This document shows positions 23,437 to 36,829 of a stretch of 64,000 nucleotides of DNA, in pieces; the stretch's first letter is position 1; the number at the start of each line of letters is the position of its first letter. The notes below the pieces were generated by a model, which did no database searches, was not told the origin of the DNA, and worked only from the letters and a program-made list of their open reading frames with translations. The position numbers were made by a program, and so were the translations under genes. Source of the DNA: Atkinsonella hypoxylon (lineage: Eukaryota; Ascomycota; Sordariomycetes; Hypocreales; Clavicipitaceae); NCBI GenBank assembly GCA_000729835.1, contig JFHB01000115.1, forward strand, positions 32,837-96,836, read 5' to 3'.

Positions 23437-26171
23437 ATACCTCTCTAGTTATAAATAAGCTTATAAAGTAAGACTTATAAGTAACTTAACCCTCTAGCTA
23501 ATTCCCTTAATCTTAAAGTTCTAATCCCTTTATCTCTTATAACAGCTTTAGTGTCTTTAGTGTATATAGTAGTATCCCTTTTACTAGCAATAGCGTTCTT
23601 ATAGCTAAGCGCTTTCCTTTATAATAAGTAACTCTTTCTTAGCGATTTACACTTTATTTAGTTGCTCTAAATATAATTAATTAGTGTCTTTTATTAGCCT
23701 TAATTATCTCTTGCTAAGCGCTAAAATAGAAGAGAGCTAGTAGTATAACACTAAGGTTTATATTAATAATAGAATTATAGGCTATTATAGGCTGTTTAGT
23801 AATATATCTTTAAGCTAATGCTTCTATTTAATCCTTTATAGTGTAGTATTCTTTAGCTCTAAGCGCTTATTTTACTATTCTTATAATCTCTTTATCCTTT
23901 TGCCTAAATTTTTGCTTTTACACTAATAGTTCTATAAAATATAAAGACAATAGCTAATGCTTTAAGTTCTATAATTATTATAGAAGTTAGTTCTTACTAT
24001 AAGATTCTATTTAATCTTTTTATATAAGATCTTATAGTATACTAGAAATTCTAGTAAGGACCTCTAAATTATTTAGCAGTAGTAATAATAAAGGGCTTTA
24101 TAAATTAGTTATAAGCTATAGTAACACCTTAAATATTATAATTAAAGACTTCTTTTATGCAAAAGAAAGTAGCTTATAATATATAAAAGCCTAGCTAGGC
24201 TTACTTATCTACATTAGAAAATATAAACGCTATTCTTTTACTATTATTACTACTTTAATAGTTCTATTATAGATAATAGAATTGCTATTAAACTAAATAG
24301 TAGTAATAAACTAATTCTTCTAAAGTTATATAAGTATTTATTTATTAACCTCTATTAACTATTTAATTACTTAATTATAATTGCTTAAGGTAAATTTTTA
24401 GGCATTAAGCTCCTTTAGAATAGGAATTCTACTACTAGTTGTCTATAAGTAATATCTTAAGATAAAACGCTTTATAGTATTTTCCTAGAGGTAGCTAAGG
24501 TTAAAGCCTATAGTTTTAGCTTTTTTAATAACTATATATCTATTTATAAAACTAAGCTTATTTACTGCTATTATATATAGAACTATTATAACTCTATTAG
24601 TACCTTTATAGTAGTTATAAGACTAATTAATAGAGTTATTAGTTATAACTTAGTTGTAAAGGTATAGTTTAAATTTATTCCTTAATGTTTAAGTAATTCT
24701 ATAGTTACTATATTAAGTGTAAAGTATATTATATAAGCTATTACTAATAAGATTAATTAGAAGATACTTAACTAAACAATAAAGTGTCTATATTAAGAAG
24801 GATAAATAAATATATCTATATTCCTAGTTGCTCTTCTACTTATAATATAGTACTAAAATTGCCTAGAATAGATATAAATACTAAAGGAGCTATAAAGTTT
24901 ATACTTAACTATAAACTGCAGCTTTAAACCTTTTAATTCTACCTTTAGGTTCTATATTAAAGTAATAATAGTATCCCTTTAAGCAATTAAAGATAAAATA
25001 AGTTTAGTAGTTATTAAAGAAAAGAAAGCTAATAATAAGTCTTTACTTACTTATTTTGTTGTATAAAGCAGAAGGGTTATAGCTTATATTATAATAGTAG
25101 GAAATAAGTAAAAACCTATCTTTAATTCTATATACCTTTTAACCTATAAGTCTTATAATTTTACTTTAGTCTATTTTTTCTATATTAATTATAAAAGACT
25201 TCTTAAAGATAACTACTGTACACTTAATTCTATAAGTAATAATCTTTACTATAGTAGTAAGCTAGAATTAATCTAACTATTTATAATAAGTCTTTTGCTT
25301 AAAGAACTTTATTAGAAAGCTATAAATATTATTAAGATAATTAAACTAGATTGCTAAACTCTAGCTAGGCTATATTAACTCTATAAGCCTAAAGTTATCT
25401 AAATTATAATTCTAATAAAGTAGTAGGCTAAAAGGAGGCTACTTAAAATGTTGCTAAAAGAGAGGCAGCTAGCGCTTATAGAGCTTCTTAAGAGGTAAAT
25501 CTACTTAATCTTACTCTTCTATATAAAAGAAATTGCTAACTAGCTTATAGACTTATACTATAATATAGTATATTAGTAGGTTCCTTAACGTTCTAAAGTA
25601 ATATATTTATTCCTTATATATAACTCTAAAGCTAGTCTTAAAAATAGGTTTTTAGTATTTATTTTCTATTTTAATAATAGAGATTAAATAGCTTTTAAAA
25701 AATTAAAGGTAAAAAAGAGCTTAAGTAAGTACTTATAATAAAAATATTATAAGAATAAAGAAATAAAGAGAGAGAGAGAGTAGAAATATAGGCTATATTA
25801 TAGCTAGTATTGTCTTAATAAATTCTTAGTTAATAGCTATCTATAATTATTGTAATTTAGTAGAGGCTAATAGTAAATATATACTAAGACTTTAACAGCT
25901 ATAAACTTATTAAGTAATTTATAATATTCTCTTTAACTAATTATATTTATTTTTCTTCTTTCTTTTTATAACTACCTTTCTATATAGCCTCTTTCTTATT
26001 ATCTTTATTAGCACCTTTAATTATTTAATTATAGCTAAAAAGCTTCCTTAAAACTATAAGGATCTTATAAATATATAAGATATTATTAGTAAAAGAATCC
26101 CTTTTACTGCTCTCTCTTATTAGGTTACTCTCTTTTAGAATAGTTAAATAGATATTTTTCCTTTAATAACG
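23437..26171. other. Unidentified RIP-degraded repeat, left part
   Basis: There is no ORF above background, no LTR and no recognisable motif. Frames on the minus strand around 24350-24980 run long with few stops and look like old coding sequence. On the plus strand, 25430-25700 has a stretch that loosely resembles the DNA-binding N-terminus of pogo-type transposases. Neither reading is convincing. A short (AG)n run sits at about 25767-25782. Copia-A copy 4 is inserted at 26172-26176 (CTTAT), and the sequence resumes at 34022. It may be more than one relic. Confidence 0.3.
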
Positions 26172-26176
26172 CTTAT

Positions 26177-26869
26177 TATTGAAAATAATAGGGATTACAG
26201 GACTAGATAGAAGAGGGTAGTGGTCTCTTATATTTAGCACCTGTAATTGCTCCTAGCAATTATCACGTAGTGGAAGCAGCAGCGGCCTAAATCAAGCTGT
26301 AGTGTATAGTATAGATCACGTAGAGGCAATAGATAACTGTAATAGTAGTATCTTTATATTGAGAGCGCTGTAACGAACTTAGTAAGGGTAGGATCTTAAA
26401 TCTTTCCAGTCCCTTATAGACCTACTAACTATATTAGCGGGCTGTAGTCGCTAGAAGGGGCTTATAGGCTACTTTATAATTTCTGCAAAAAGATTTAATA
26501 TATAAAAACAAAAAAATCGACTTATAGCTATATAAACAAGACGCCTATATGCACAATTTAACAAATTCCACTAATAATAAGCAACCCTTATAAGCAACTC
26601 TATCTAACAATTATACTATTAGATAGCCCTAATTCTTAGCTTTTAAATAGTATACTTCTTAAATTTCTACTATTGCTAGTTGTAGAGAAAATCGCAGTTA
26701 AAGTTAACTATAGGTTAGGCAACTTTGCCTTAGTTAATTCTAGATGTTTTGCATCTAGTAACAGCGATATCTCTACTAAAGATTAACGTAACAAGACCTA
26801 GTTAGGGTTACGTGATAGAGCAACTAGTAGGCATAAAAATAGGCTATATAGGGTAGCTTATTTTTAACA
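26177..26869 (-). repeat. Copia-A 3' LTR of copy 4
   Basis: A 693-bp LTR followed by the polypurine complement CTCCCTCTAG. Its partner at 33329-34021 has the same length and the same diagnostic variant. This copy carries more C-to-T/G-to-A changes in its inner half (for example a cacgtaggcg-type word reduced to 'cctatatgc'). Confidence 0.92.
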
Positions 26870-29800
26870 CTCCCTCTAGAAATATAAGAAGTAATTAGTT
26901 CTATAAGCAACTTAGCTCCTTTAAGGATATCTAAGTTAGAATCAACTAACGAAATACAGTACTAATAACAGAACCAAATAACATAACCAATAACATAACT
27001 AATTCTAGCAATTTTAGGGTAGTTATAGTTAAATATAACTAGTTGTTGTTGATTGTTTTTGTTGTTTTTCGATTTTTAACTGTTTTTCGTTGCTTTTCGA
27101 TTTTTTAAGTGTTTTTGTTGCTTTTATAAGCTAGCTAGAAAGCTCTAGTAACTTAATGAATTGTTAATGCTTTTAAATAGCAAGAGGCTTAGTTAGGCTA
27201 TCTGCTAGTATCTAATTTATATTAATATAACTAACCTTAGCTATACCTTTACGAATCTTTTCCCTAATGTAGTTAAACTTCAAAAGGGTGTGCTTAGTCC
27301 TACTATGCAACGTTAAGTTGTAAGCAGTAACTATAGCGCCTTAATTATTACACCTAATAGGAATAGGAGGGGTTAAAGGCAGCTTTATCTCCTTAAAAAG
27401 GCTGTAGAGCTACTCTAATTCCCTAATAGCTTTAGATAATGCATTAGATTCTGCTTCTAATGTAGAAAGAGTAATAGTACTAGCTTTCTTCGATTTCTAG
27501 CTAATAGGTCTACTAGCTAGCTTATATAGATAAGCATAGGTTGATTTAGAAGAGACTTTATTACTAGCAAAATCGCTATTGCAATAACTAAGGAGGGTCT
27601 TAAGTACTTCTTTAGAGCTAGAAGCTTTAGAAGAAGACTTTAGTGGTATAGAACGCTTATAAATAATAGCAAAGCTTCTAGTACCACTTAAGTACCTTAG
27701 GAGGTGCTTAGAGGCGTTTAGGTGCTCTATATAGGGCTTAGCTAGGAAGGTTGATAGCTACTAAACGGAAAAAGCAATATTAGCCCTAGTTAGCAACATT
27801 AGGTACATTATAGTGCCTATTATGCTCTAATAAAGCTTATAATTGGATTTTAAGAGAAGTTTTATAACTAGTTGCTTTAGAATTCCTAGCTGTATAGGGA
27901 TAGAAGCTGGCTTAGTATCTAGCATTTTGAATCTTTCTAGGGCTTTAAGGATGTATTAAGATTAGTAGATTTTAATAGACCTTTTAGACCTATTACGGGT
28001 GATTTGCACACCTAGAAAGAACTCTACTAATCCCCTATCTTCTATTGGATAGGCTTAATTTAGTAGCTTTTTAAGCTTATTAATATATTGTAAATTAGGC
28101 CTAATTAGAAGACAGTTATCTACATAAGTAGCAATATATATAGATATAGCTAGGTTATAAAAGACTGCTGGGTCTAATATAAGAGGTTTAAATCTATGCT
28201 TTTAAAGTAATTCTATTAGAATTTGCTGCTATTCTCTAGGACTTTGCTTTAGACTATAGAGGGATTTTTCTAGCTTAATTACTTGCTCTTTAGAGGGCTT
28301 GTAATTACAGCTTTTTAGTAGCTTAGCTACTAATAGCGATACTTACTCTGCAAATTCAACGAATCTATCTGGGATTTCTATATAAATAGCTTCTTTTAGC
28401 TTGCTATTTAAAAACGCTCCTATAAAGTCGATTTGCTTGACTTCCTAGTTATTAAAAGCTGCAAGAGCTAATAATATACGCCAGCTAGGAGGAATACTAG
28501 TTGCAGCAAAGGTCTCTAGGTAATCTTGACCTTCTATTTGTATAAATCCCTTAGCAATAAGGCAGGCCTTATATTTTATAGGATTATTTTCTTTATCCTT
28601 TTTTAGCCTGTAGATAAGCCTATTCTTTAGAACTTTTTGGCCCTTAGGTACTTAGTCTTTCCCTATAAATTTAAAGGTTCTAGCAGCTAATAGCTGCTTA
28701 AATTCGCTATAGGTAGCTTCTATCTAATGCTGCTTAGCAGAGCTTTTTAGGGCTTGCTTCTACGTATTAGGAAGTTTATCCTTATTACTATTAGAAGTAA
28801 TAGCTGCTTTAGTCCTTGCCTTAAAGCATAGATCCTTAATTAAGGAAAATATATCTCTATCTAAATCTATAGCATCAGCATTAGCTTCAGCTTCTATAGG
28901 TTCTATATTAGCCTGAGGGGCTTCTATAGATATAGGGGCTTTAGGGGCCTCTATAGCTTCTATAGGGTTGCTTAGTAGAAGAGCTTAATTTTCTACAGAT
29001 TCTAGTGGATGATTTAGCACATCCAGATGACTAGGATAAAGATACTTAGGAGTATAATTATCTACTAACTGCTGGTTATCGATTTCTCCCTCTAAAGGAT
29101 TATTCACTATAGAACTAATAGGAACCTTAGGGATGCCCTGTGAAATAGAACCTATTCCTTCTATAATTTTAACGAAGCTAGTCTTTATAACAGCTCGTTT
29201 AGAGGGGATGTATATTAGATATACATTAGAACCTAGCGTAGCTAAAAGTCTACTAGGAATAGTTCTTTTAGCTAGCTTCTACAACCTAGATCTCTGTTCT
29301 AAAGGAATTAGAACTTCGCAATAGGAGCCTATAGCCCTTATTTTAGTAAAATCAGGCTTATAGGTCTTAGAAGGCTCTAAATTAGCTAGGTATAGCTGTT
29401 TAGGACTTAGTAGTTTAGTACTATTCACAGTAGTATTAACTAAATCCACTATAGCAGGAAGAATGTAAGACTATAGATACAGAGGTAATTATAACTACTG
29501 TAGAGTAGCACGTAAACGGTCTAGAAGTACCCTTATAGCTCTCTCTATTAGCCTATTTTATTTGTAAATATAGGGGCAAGAGGTGCTAAAGCAAATACCC
29601 TTAGAAGATAGCTAAGCTTGCAACTTAGTATTAATTTCTGTACTACTATTAAAATAAAGATGTTTAGGGTAGCAGTTATACTGGTTTTTTAATTCCTTAA
29701 AGAAGCCTTTAATATAGCTATAAAGAGTAGAACCCTCTTTATTAGCTAGATTAAAAGACCACTTATACCGTAATTTTCTATTAATTAGAAAAAGAACTAG

Positions 29801-32390
29801 AGGCCTCTTATTGTGCAGTATAGGCTCTATTTTAACGGTATCTCCCTCTATAATATCTAAACATCTAGGGGGGTTAGGAATAGCATGCTTACTAGGTCTT
29901 CTAATAGCTTTAGCTTAGTTGCAAGCTAGGCAGTTAAAATCCTTTTCCTTAATTTTTGTAAAATCAGGAATACCTTTAGTAATAGAAGCAGTCTTCTTTA
30001 GTAAAGGGAGTCCTATATGCCCTAATCTAACGTGCTAAGTAGCAGCTAATTCTAGGAGCTTCTTATAGGAAGAAGAAGCAGTAGGATTTATACTACTAGA
30101 ATTATTATTAGAGCTAGCTTCCTGTTGCTCCCTATCTTGCTAGATCTCTTAAGAACTACAGGCCTTGTTTAAGGGATCTAGACAGCCACTTCCTCTAATA
30201 TCCAGCAACTTAGGATTTAGACCTTCTAAATCCCTATTATTAGAAGGAATCTAACTAGGAGCCCGTTTAGGAACTAGGGCTAATAGCTCTATAGTATTGT
30301 TATTAGTATTATCTACTTCTTCTTCTTTAAAGTCAGATAATTCCTCGATTTAGCTATATTCCTCTAGATTAAAACTAGGCTGTTAAGGGATTTAAACCTC
30401 TATAGGATAACTAGCATTATAACCGCCATTATAACTATTGCTAGCTAGAAATCCTATATAAGAGAGATTAGCGTGGTTTTTACACACTTTAGGGGTCTCT
30501 TGCCCCTTAAGCTGTAAGAAGAAACTATACTTTTTGGGATTTAGAAGCCTATAGCAGCTTCTATTAGCTAGAAATAGCTAATTTCTAAGGAGAGTGCCCC
30601 CTATTAAATAGTGCTTTAGACTACTTATTAGGTTGGTATCTAAACCTAGGCAATATAGAGCATCCTTTAGAGCTAAAGGCCTGTATTTAGCTGGATTTAT
30701 ACTAACTAGTACCTAGAATACAGCAGTTCCCTGTCCTTTAGGATAAATAGGACCACCTCCAGTAGCAATAGGCGCGGTTTTACCCTTTTTTATAGGCTTA
30801 AAAGTCCTAAAAAATGCCTTATTGTTAACTATATAACAGGTAGAACCTGTATTGTATAGTAAGGAGTTTTTAATTATTCTATTAGAATAGTTAAAAGAAG
30901 GGGTATTATTACTAGTAGTACTAGTATTACTAGTAGTGGATTCCGTATCTAAATCGTAAGAATCATCACTACTAGAACTGCTAAATTCACTATTGAAATC
31001 TATAGTATCCTAGTTGCTAGTAGATAGGTTATAACAACCTATAGCAAAAGCAGCTTCTCTATCCTTATTCCTAGAATTTTTGTTACTTCTTCTTTAGCCC
31101 TTCCACTTCTTCTTATTCTTAGAGGCTTTATCTTAATCTTTTTCTTTAGAGGCATTAGAATCGTTAGAATTAGAATCGGAATTCTTCTTCTAATTAGGAG
31201 GATTCTTTCCTTAGTTAGCTTTATTATTATTAGAACTATTAGAATTAGAAGCTTTATAACTAAGAGCCTTAGATATAGAGGAGCTTTTATCTCTTTGTTC
31301 TTCTAATAAGTTAGCTATAAGGAACTGTAAATTCAGCATTTTTACAGATAGACCTTATGCTCTAGCAGCTCTAATAGAATATTGCTGCCTTTTAGCCTAA
31401 CTAGGGAAGGTCTTCTTTAAAGCATTAATATAATGATTTACCTAGTCAATAGAATTAATAGCTACACTATAGAGCTGTAATCTAGCTAGTAAATTATTAA
31501 ATTCAGCATTAAAGGCCTCTAAAGATCCCTTATAGTTCGAAAACGATAAGTTGTAATAACTAGTATATAGCGTACTACATTGTATTTCAGCACTCTGCAA
31601 ATACTACCTAACTAGAACGTTATAGGTATCTACAGGGGACTTATGCCAGCTTATAGCAGCTTAAGGTCTAGATTAGCAACTATCTCTTATAATTATAAGG
31701 ATAATAGCTTGTTCTAAATCTACTAAAGTACTAGCTATACTAGGATTATTAATAAATTAGGGGAATTCTAGTGCCCTAAATTAAATAGTTAAAGCTTGCT
31801 TCTACTGTTTAAAATTTTCAGGGCCTTTTAGCTTAGCAGCCTCTAGAATTAAGTGGACCTTCTTATTTAGCTCTTTTATAGTGCCTTTATTAAAAGCAGG
31901 CAGAAAAGTAGCACTATTAGAACTAGAAGGTTTAGGGGCTTTAAAAGAGACTTTAGAAGCTCTTTTAGAAGTAATAGGATCTACTACCTTAGAGGGAGAC
32001 CCTATTAAGAGATTACCTATAGATGTAATTATAGTATCTAATTTACTTAGTAAATTAGCTATATTACCTTTATTTTAGCTTTATTTTGCTTCACTATGCC
32101 TAATAAATCTATTTAAGGTCTCTTGTTGCTTATCTATTTAAGCTTTTAGATCAGCTTAAACATTATAGACTTACACTACTCTTTTAGAAGCTAATCTAGC
32201 TTCTTTTAGAGCCTTCTCAGCTGTATAATCTTCTTTATCAGAAGAGGAATCTACTAGCTAAGGGGGGGACCTTGCTGGACTAGGAAAGCTAGTAGCAGCA
32301 GCTGTAGCTAGTGTACTAGAACCACTACCCCGTTCAGGGCTTATGCTCTTTCCCTTGCCTGTTCCTTTTGGTGCTATTTTAAGAGTTTAA
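26870..32390 (-). pseudogene. Copia-A copy 4 gag-pol relic
   Basis: The polyprotein has the same order as copy 2. Gag starts near 32371, where the presumed ATG reads ATA ahead of an Ala-Pro-Lys-Gly N-terminus, and extends to about 31250. The protease box reads NTGS at 30842-30853, so the catalytic Asp is lost through a C-to-T change on the plus strand in a CpG context. Integrase spans about 30300-29100, the linker about 29100-28700 and RT about 28700-27820, with YxDD reading YVDN at 28115-28126. RNase H spans about 27810-27150. The terminal non-coding spacer with the polypurine tract is 26870-27020. There are many stops and no large indels relative to copy 2. Confidence 0.88.
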
Positions 32391-33316
32391 AAAGTAGCTA
32401 ATTTAACGCTCTTTTATAGCTAATTATAGCTAAATTACAGTGGAAATAGTAGTAAATAACAGTAATAACTTCTACTAGATATTAATAGATTGCTCTATTA
32501 TAGGCCTAGAAGTGCCCTATATCTTTAGAAATTATACTGAGATTTTTCTCCAATTTCTTTTGTAATAGGTATAACGGGCTCTAAAGGCTGCGTTATATCG
32601 CGATCTATATGTATATACAATTTGTATAGCAGACTAGATTAACAAGCGGTCGCGAGAGGCACAAAACACAGGTCCTAGCTATTTTTAGCCAAAAAATTCA
32701 GGAGATTCTTCTCCAATTAGGTTCCAATAAATTAGTGGAGACCTAGGCACAGCTAATTTAGGGATATCCAGCTAATTCCTACTTTAAAATCCTAACTAGT
32801 AGGATTACTACACAAATTAATTCTACAACCGAAAACACAGGAATATCTGCAACAATAGCTGTTAGGCATGCACTACAAATTGTAGTATAGCCACTAACAG
32901 AGGTGCATAGGGTACACAATATAACAACAACGAGCGATGTAGTGCAGCGCTAAGCTTATTTCTTAATAGAAATAATTGATTAAGCAGTGCCTAATAAAAC
33001 GATTTACAGTGCAAATATAATGTATACAGATGTGTATATTTTAATGTTGCGCAACAATAGAACCTAGCTATTAAGAATAGCTTCAAAAGTGTGTATACAC
33101 AGGGTGTATAGAGTGCAGGAGGCACAGAGTAGGCAGAATAAAAACACTAGTATAGTAGCTAGCGATGTGTGTGCAGTAGGTATTAATAGCTTCCAGCAAG
33201 CTACTAATTTTTGGCAGCAATAGCTACTAGCGCAGGTCTTAATATAGCTTCTAGTGGGTAATACAGTACATAATAGTAGATTTTCAGCGGGCTAACAGCT
33301 TACAGATAGGTCTTCC
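32391..33316 (-). other. Copia-A copy 4 leader
   Basis: A non-coding leader of about 0.9 kb between the primer site and gag, matching 18020-18957 of copy 2. It keeps many CA/TG words ('gtgcag', 'cacagg', 'gtgtgtg') that are rare elsewhere in the window, in both copies. No ORF is conserved between the two copies. Confidence 0.7.
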
Positions 33317-33328
33317 GGGCTCATAACC
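33317..33328 (-). other. Copia-A primer-binding site (half-tRNA type)
   Basis: The plus strand reads GGGCTCATAACC, which equals the anticodon stem-loop of eukaryotic initiator tRNA-Met. The minus (sense) strand therefore has GGTTATGAGCCC directly joined to the LTR end. Drosophila copia uses a very similar site, complementary to the internal part of initiator tRNA-Met and primed by a cleaved half-tRNA. The match supports the same priming mode here. It also fixes the LTR boundary at 33329. Confidence 0.85.
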
Positions 33329-34021
33329 TATTGAAAATAATAGGGATTACAGGACTAGATAGAAGAGGGTAGTAGTCTCTTATATTTAGCACCTGTAATT
33401 GCTCCTAGCAATTATCACGTAGTGGAAGCAGCAGCGGCCTAAATCAAGCTGTAGTGTATAGTATAGATCACGTAGAGGCAATAGATAACTGTAATAGTAG
33501 TATCTTTATATTAAGAGCGCTGTAATAAACTTAGTAAGGGTAGAATCTTAAATCTTTCCAGTCCCTTATAGACCTACTAACTATATTAGCGGGCTGTAGT
33601 CGCTAGAAGGGGCTTATAGGCTACTTTATAATTTCCGCAAAAAGATTTACTATATAAAAACAAAAAAATCGACTTACGGCTATACAAACAAGACGCCTAT
33701 GTGTATAATTTAACAAATTCCACTAATAATAAGTAACCCTTATAAGCAACTCTATTCAACAATTATACTATTAAATAGCCCTAATTCTTAGCTTTTAAAT
33801 AGTATACTTCTTGAATTTCTACTATTGCTAGTTGTAGAGAAAATCGCAGTTAAAGTTAACTATAGGTTAGGCAACTTTGCCTTAGTCGATTCTAGATGTT
33901 TCGCATCTAGTAACAGCGATATCTCTACTAAAGATCAACGTAACAAGACCTAGTTAGGGTCACGTGATAGAGCAACTAGTAGGCATAAAAATAGGCTATA
34001 CAGGGTAGCTTATTTTTAACA
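33329..34021 (-). repeat. Copia-A 5' LTR of copy 4
   Basis: A 693-bp LTR starting TATTGAAAATA and ending TTTTTAACA, flanked by the primer site on the left and the target duplication CTTAT on the right. The outer half keeps words such as GTCACGTGATAG that are damaged in the 26177 partner. Confidence 0.92.
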
Positions 34022-34026
34022 CTTAT

Positions 34027-35040
34027 TAATATAGTAAGTCTTTTATAAAAAAGCTTTTAATTATACTTCTATTCTCTTATTATACTAATAAACCTTATCT
34101 CTTTAGTATAAATTTACCTTTAAGCTTTAAGTCTATAAAAGTAATAATATTAGTGCTAGTAAATACTTAATATACACTAAAGTTACTTTTTAATAGAGTT
34201 TTATACCTAATATACCTTTAAGAGCTATTAAATTCTTTTACAATTAGAATCTTAAGGCTTAGTTTATTAATAGCACTATAAGAGAAAGCTCTCTTTTATA
34301 TAAGGTTACACTAGAATTAAATATTAAGAACTTTATCTTTATTCTAACTAAGATAGCTTATTCTTATAGGTATTTCTATTATACACTTACTAATTATTAA
34401 GAGCGCTATAAAGCCCTTTTAATCTTATTCTTTAGTAAAGAAAATAGTGTATTTTACTCCTATTGCACTAATATATATCTTTAGATAGTTACCTTATTTA
34501 GGGAATATATCTACTTTCTATTTTACAGCTATATCTCTCTTAAGGATATCTATAGTAGCTTATATAGCAATTACGTCTAAAGTAGCTTTACTACTATAAG
34601 CTATAAGTAGTAATTCGCAAAAGGTTACAGTAACTATAGTTAGATTTACTATAATACTTCTTTTATAACGTTCTAGAGTAAAAACTAAGTAGATTAACTA
34701 TTTATTCTTTTAAGGCTTTAGAAGGTTCTTTATAAGGATCTTTCTCCCTTTATAGCAGTTAATATTCCTTACCCTTTTCCTTAAACATTAGAACTACTAG
34801 AATTTTACTAAAAGATTAAGTGTAAATTACTTAAGTTAAAAGATAAAAAAAAAACAAAAAAAGGGTAAAAGCTAAGCAGCCTCTTTAGTTAAAATAGAAT
34901 AAAACTATACTTATTTTTAGCGGTTTTTAAAAACTTTTTATATATTCTATTTAATTTAAGCTTATAGTCTTAATTCTAATTAGCTTTAAATCTTTAAATA
35001 ATCTTATTATTATTATTAAATTACGCTAGAAAGCTAGAAC
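34027..35040. other. Unidentified RIP-degraded repeat, right part
   Basis: The continuation of the repeat split by Copia-A copy 4. The minus strand from about 34700 to 34100 has a long frame with only W/Q-type stops and reads like coding sequence, but I recognise no family. A poly-A stretch at about 34846-34865 breaks the composition. Its right edge near 35040 is marked by a change to GC-richer sequence. Confidence 0.3.
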
Positions 35041-36420
35041 CCCTGCTAAGTCACTAATCCACTGTGGAAAAACCCTGTAGCAGGGAGGAAAACCCTAGTG
35101 CTTCTATAATAAATGCTGCTGCAGGGCCTAAGTAGCCCTAGTACAGTCCCTATTATAAACAGTAGGTGCTCTACTGCGCTAGGCTAATAGCTACAGCAGC
35201 GTTGCTAGATATATATATATACGCCTATATATATATTTAGGTAGTAGAGAAGAGAGAGAAAGAGAGAGAGAGAGAGAAGTAAGAGGCCTTTAGCTCTACT
35301 GCACTAGTAGCGCTCTAGCGCTGCTTAGTGGCTCTTACTGTTGCCTTACTTACTATTAGCTGCTATATAGTTATATATATTATTAACTAGTTAGGTTAAG
35401 TAGAAGTAAGAATGCTTAAGCTAGTTGCAACCTAGTGCTAGTAAGCTTAATTTACTTATGCCTTTAGGACTATTATATTAGGCAAGAGGTAAGTTATAGC
35501 CTCTCTATAAGTAAGTTAAAGTATATATACTATAAGCCTTTAGAGTTATAGTTTAGTGCTACACTAGTCCCTACTTACCTATAAAGTATAGGTTAAGTTT
35601 AACTTTACTTACTAGAGCAAGCTAGCTATAACTATAAGTAGAGGGGGCTCCCTTAGGTTTATATTCTCTTTCTCTTCTTTTTCTTCTTTTAAGCCTTCCC
35701 TTTTATATATCTCTTCTAAATCCTCTTAAGCTAGACCTTTAGTTAGTCTCTATATAGTAGCGCTATATAGCTATAAGCTAAATACTTCTCTTTTTTATTA
35801 AATTTTTTACTGATTTTTTCTATATTATATAGAAATAGCTTTTTAACTCTACCTCTTTACTACCTCTATAAGTTCTTTACTCTATCTTTATTCTTTATCT
35901 ATTTTAACCTAAGTTAAAGAATAATTTTTATTAAATTTTTTTTAAAATTTTTTAAAAATACCTAAGAATTTAGCTGCTTTAGCCCTTAGCGTAAGTGCTT
36001 TACTCTTTTGCTAGTACTTTTACTAACCTAGTTCTAGCCTAGTGCTGTTTATAACTAGCTATACTAGCTATATATTTTCTATACCTATAACCCTACTATT
36101 TAGTGTTGCTACTAGTAGGGTAGGTTCTACCTCTTCTCTATAATAGTTCTAGCTTTAACCTAATATTATAGGTACTAATAGTTTATATTTTAGCTATATA
36201 TTTTAACATTATTATTGCACTTCTATAAGTACCTTTAGTTCTAGGTTAAGCTCCCTTTACTAATACTTTAGTAGCTAAAGTAGTCCTTAGTTTACTAAAA
36301 TAAAATTTAAGTATTACTTAACTTCTAGGCTAAGTTTACTAAAGGTAGTAAAAAAGTAGTAAGGTCTCTCTTTAGTTCTAGGTATAACCTATTGCTAACT
36401 CTAGTAGGTTTTAGCTTATA
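35041..36420. other. GC-shifted and low-complexity stretch, no gene seen
   Basis: At 35041-35200 a block with GC above its surroundings contains near-repeated words ('aaaaccctgtagcaggga', 'gaaaaccctagtg'). It is followed by (AT)n runs, an (AG)n run and CT-rich tracts at about 35660-35730. A/T homopolymer runs occupy 35790-35960. It may be the 3' non-coding part of the LINE or a separate relic. No coding frame is convincing. Confidence 0.35.
35207..35280. repeat. Microsatellites (AT)n and (AG)n
   Basis: (AT)n at about 35208-35220 and 35226-35237, then an interrupted (AG)n run at about 35245-35278. Confidence 0.85.
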
Positions 36421-36829
36421 AATATAAGGCTATTTAAGAAGCAGCTAAGCGTACTATTAGTAATTCTTTAGCCTCTCTAGCTCTATTCTACGCCTCTACT
36501 GCTACTACTCTAGCTCTATATTAGCACTATAATATAATAGAAGTAAAGAAAAGAATTGCTAACGCCCTTAAGGGTATTTTGTAGAAGCTATAGCGCTAGA
36601 CTATTGTTATAGTAGGCCTAGCCTAAGCCCTAAAGCGTAAGGCAACTAACTAAGGAGAACTAGTAGCTAAATAAGCCTCTTTAGGTTTTACTCTAGAGGC
36701 AGTATAAAAATAGTTATACTATAAGATAAATAAAACTGTACCTTTACTATATATTTATTCTAATTCTATACTATATTTATATATATTCTACTTTATAATG
36801 TATCTTAGCTTATATATAGGTTACACCTA

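Larger units (their letters stand above)
26177..34021 (-). mobile_element. Copia-A copy 4, complete element
   Basis: A 7845-bp complete Ty1/Copia element on the minus strand with two 693-bp LTRs (26177-26869 and 33329-34021). Both LTRs share the short 'agatagaagagg' variant near their start. It is flanked by the perfect 5-bp duplication CTTAT (26172-26176 and 34022-34026). The primer site and polypurine tract are in place. It interrupts the unidentified repeat. It aligns end to end with copy 2 once MITE copy 2 is removed. Confidence 0.93.
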
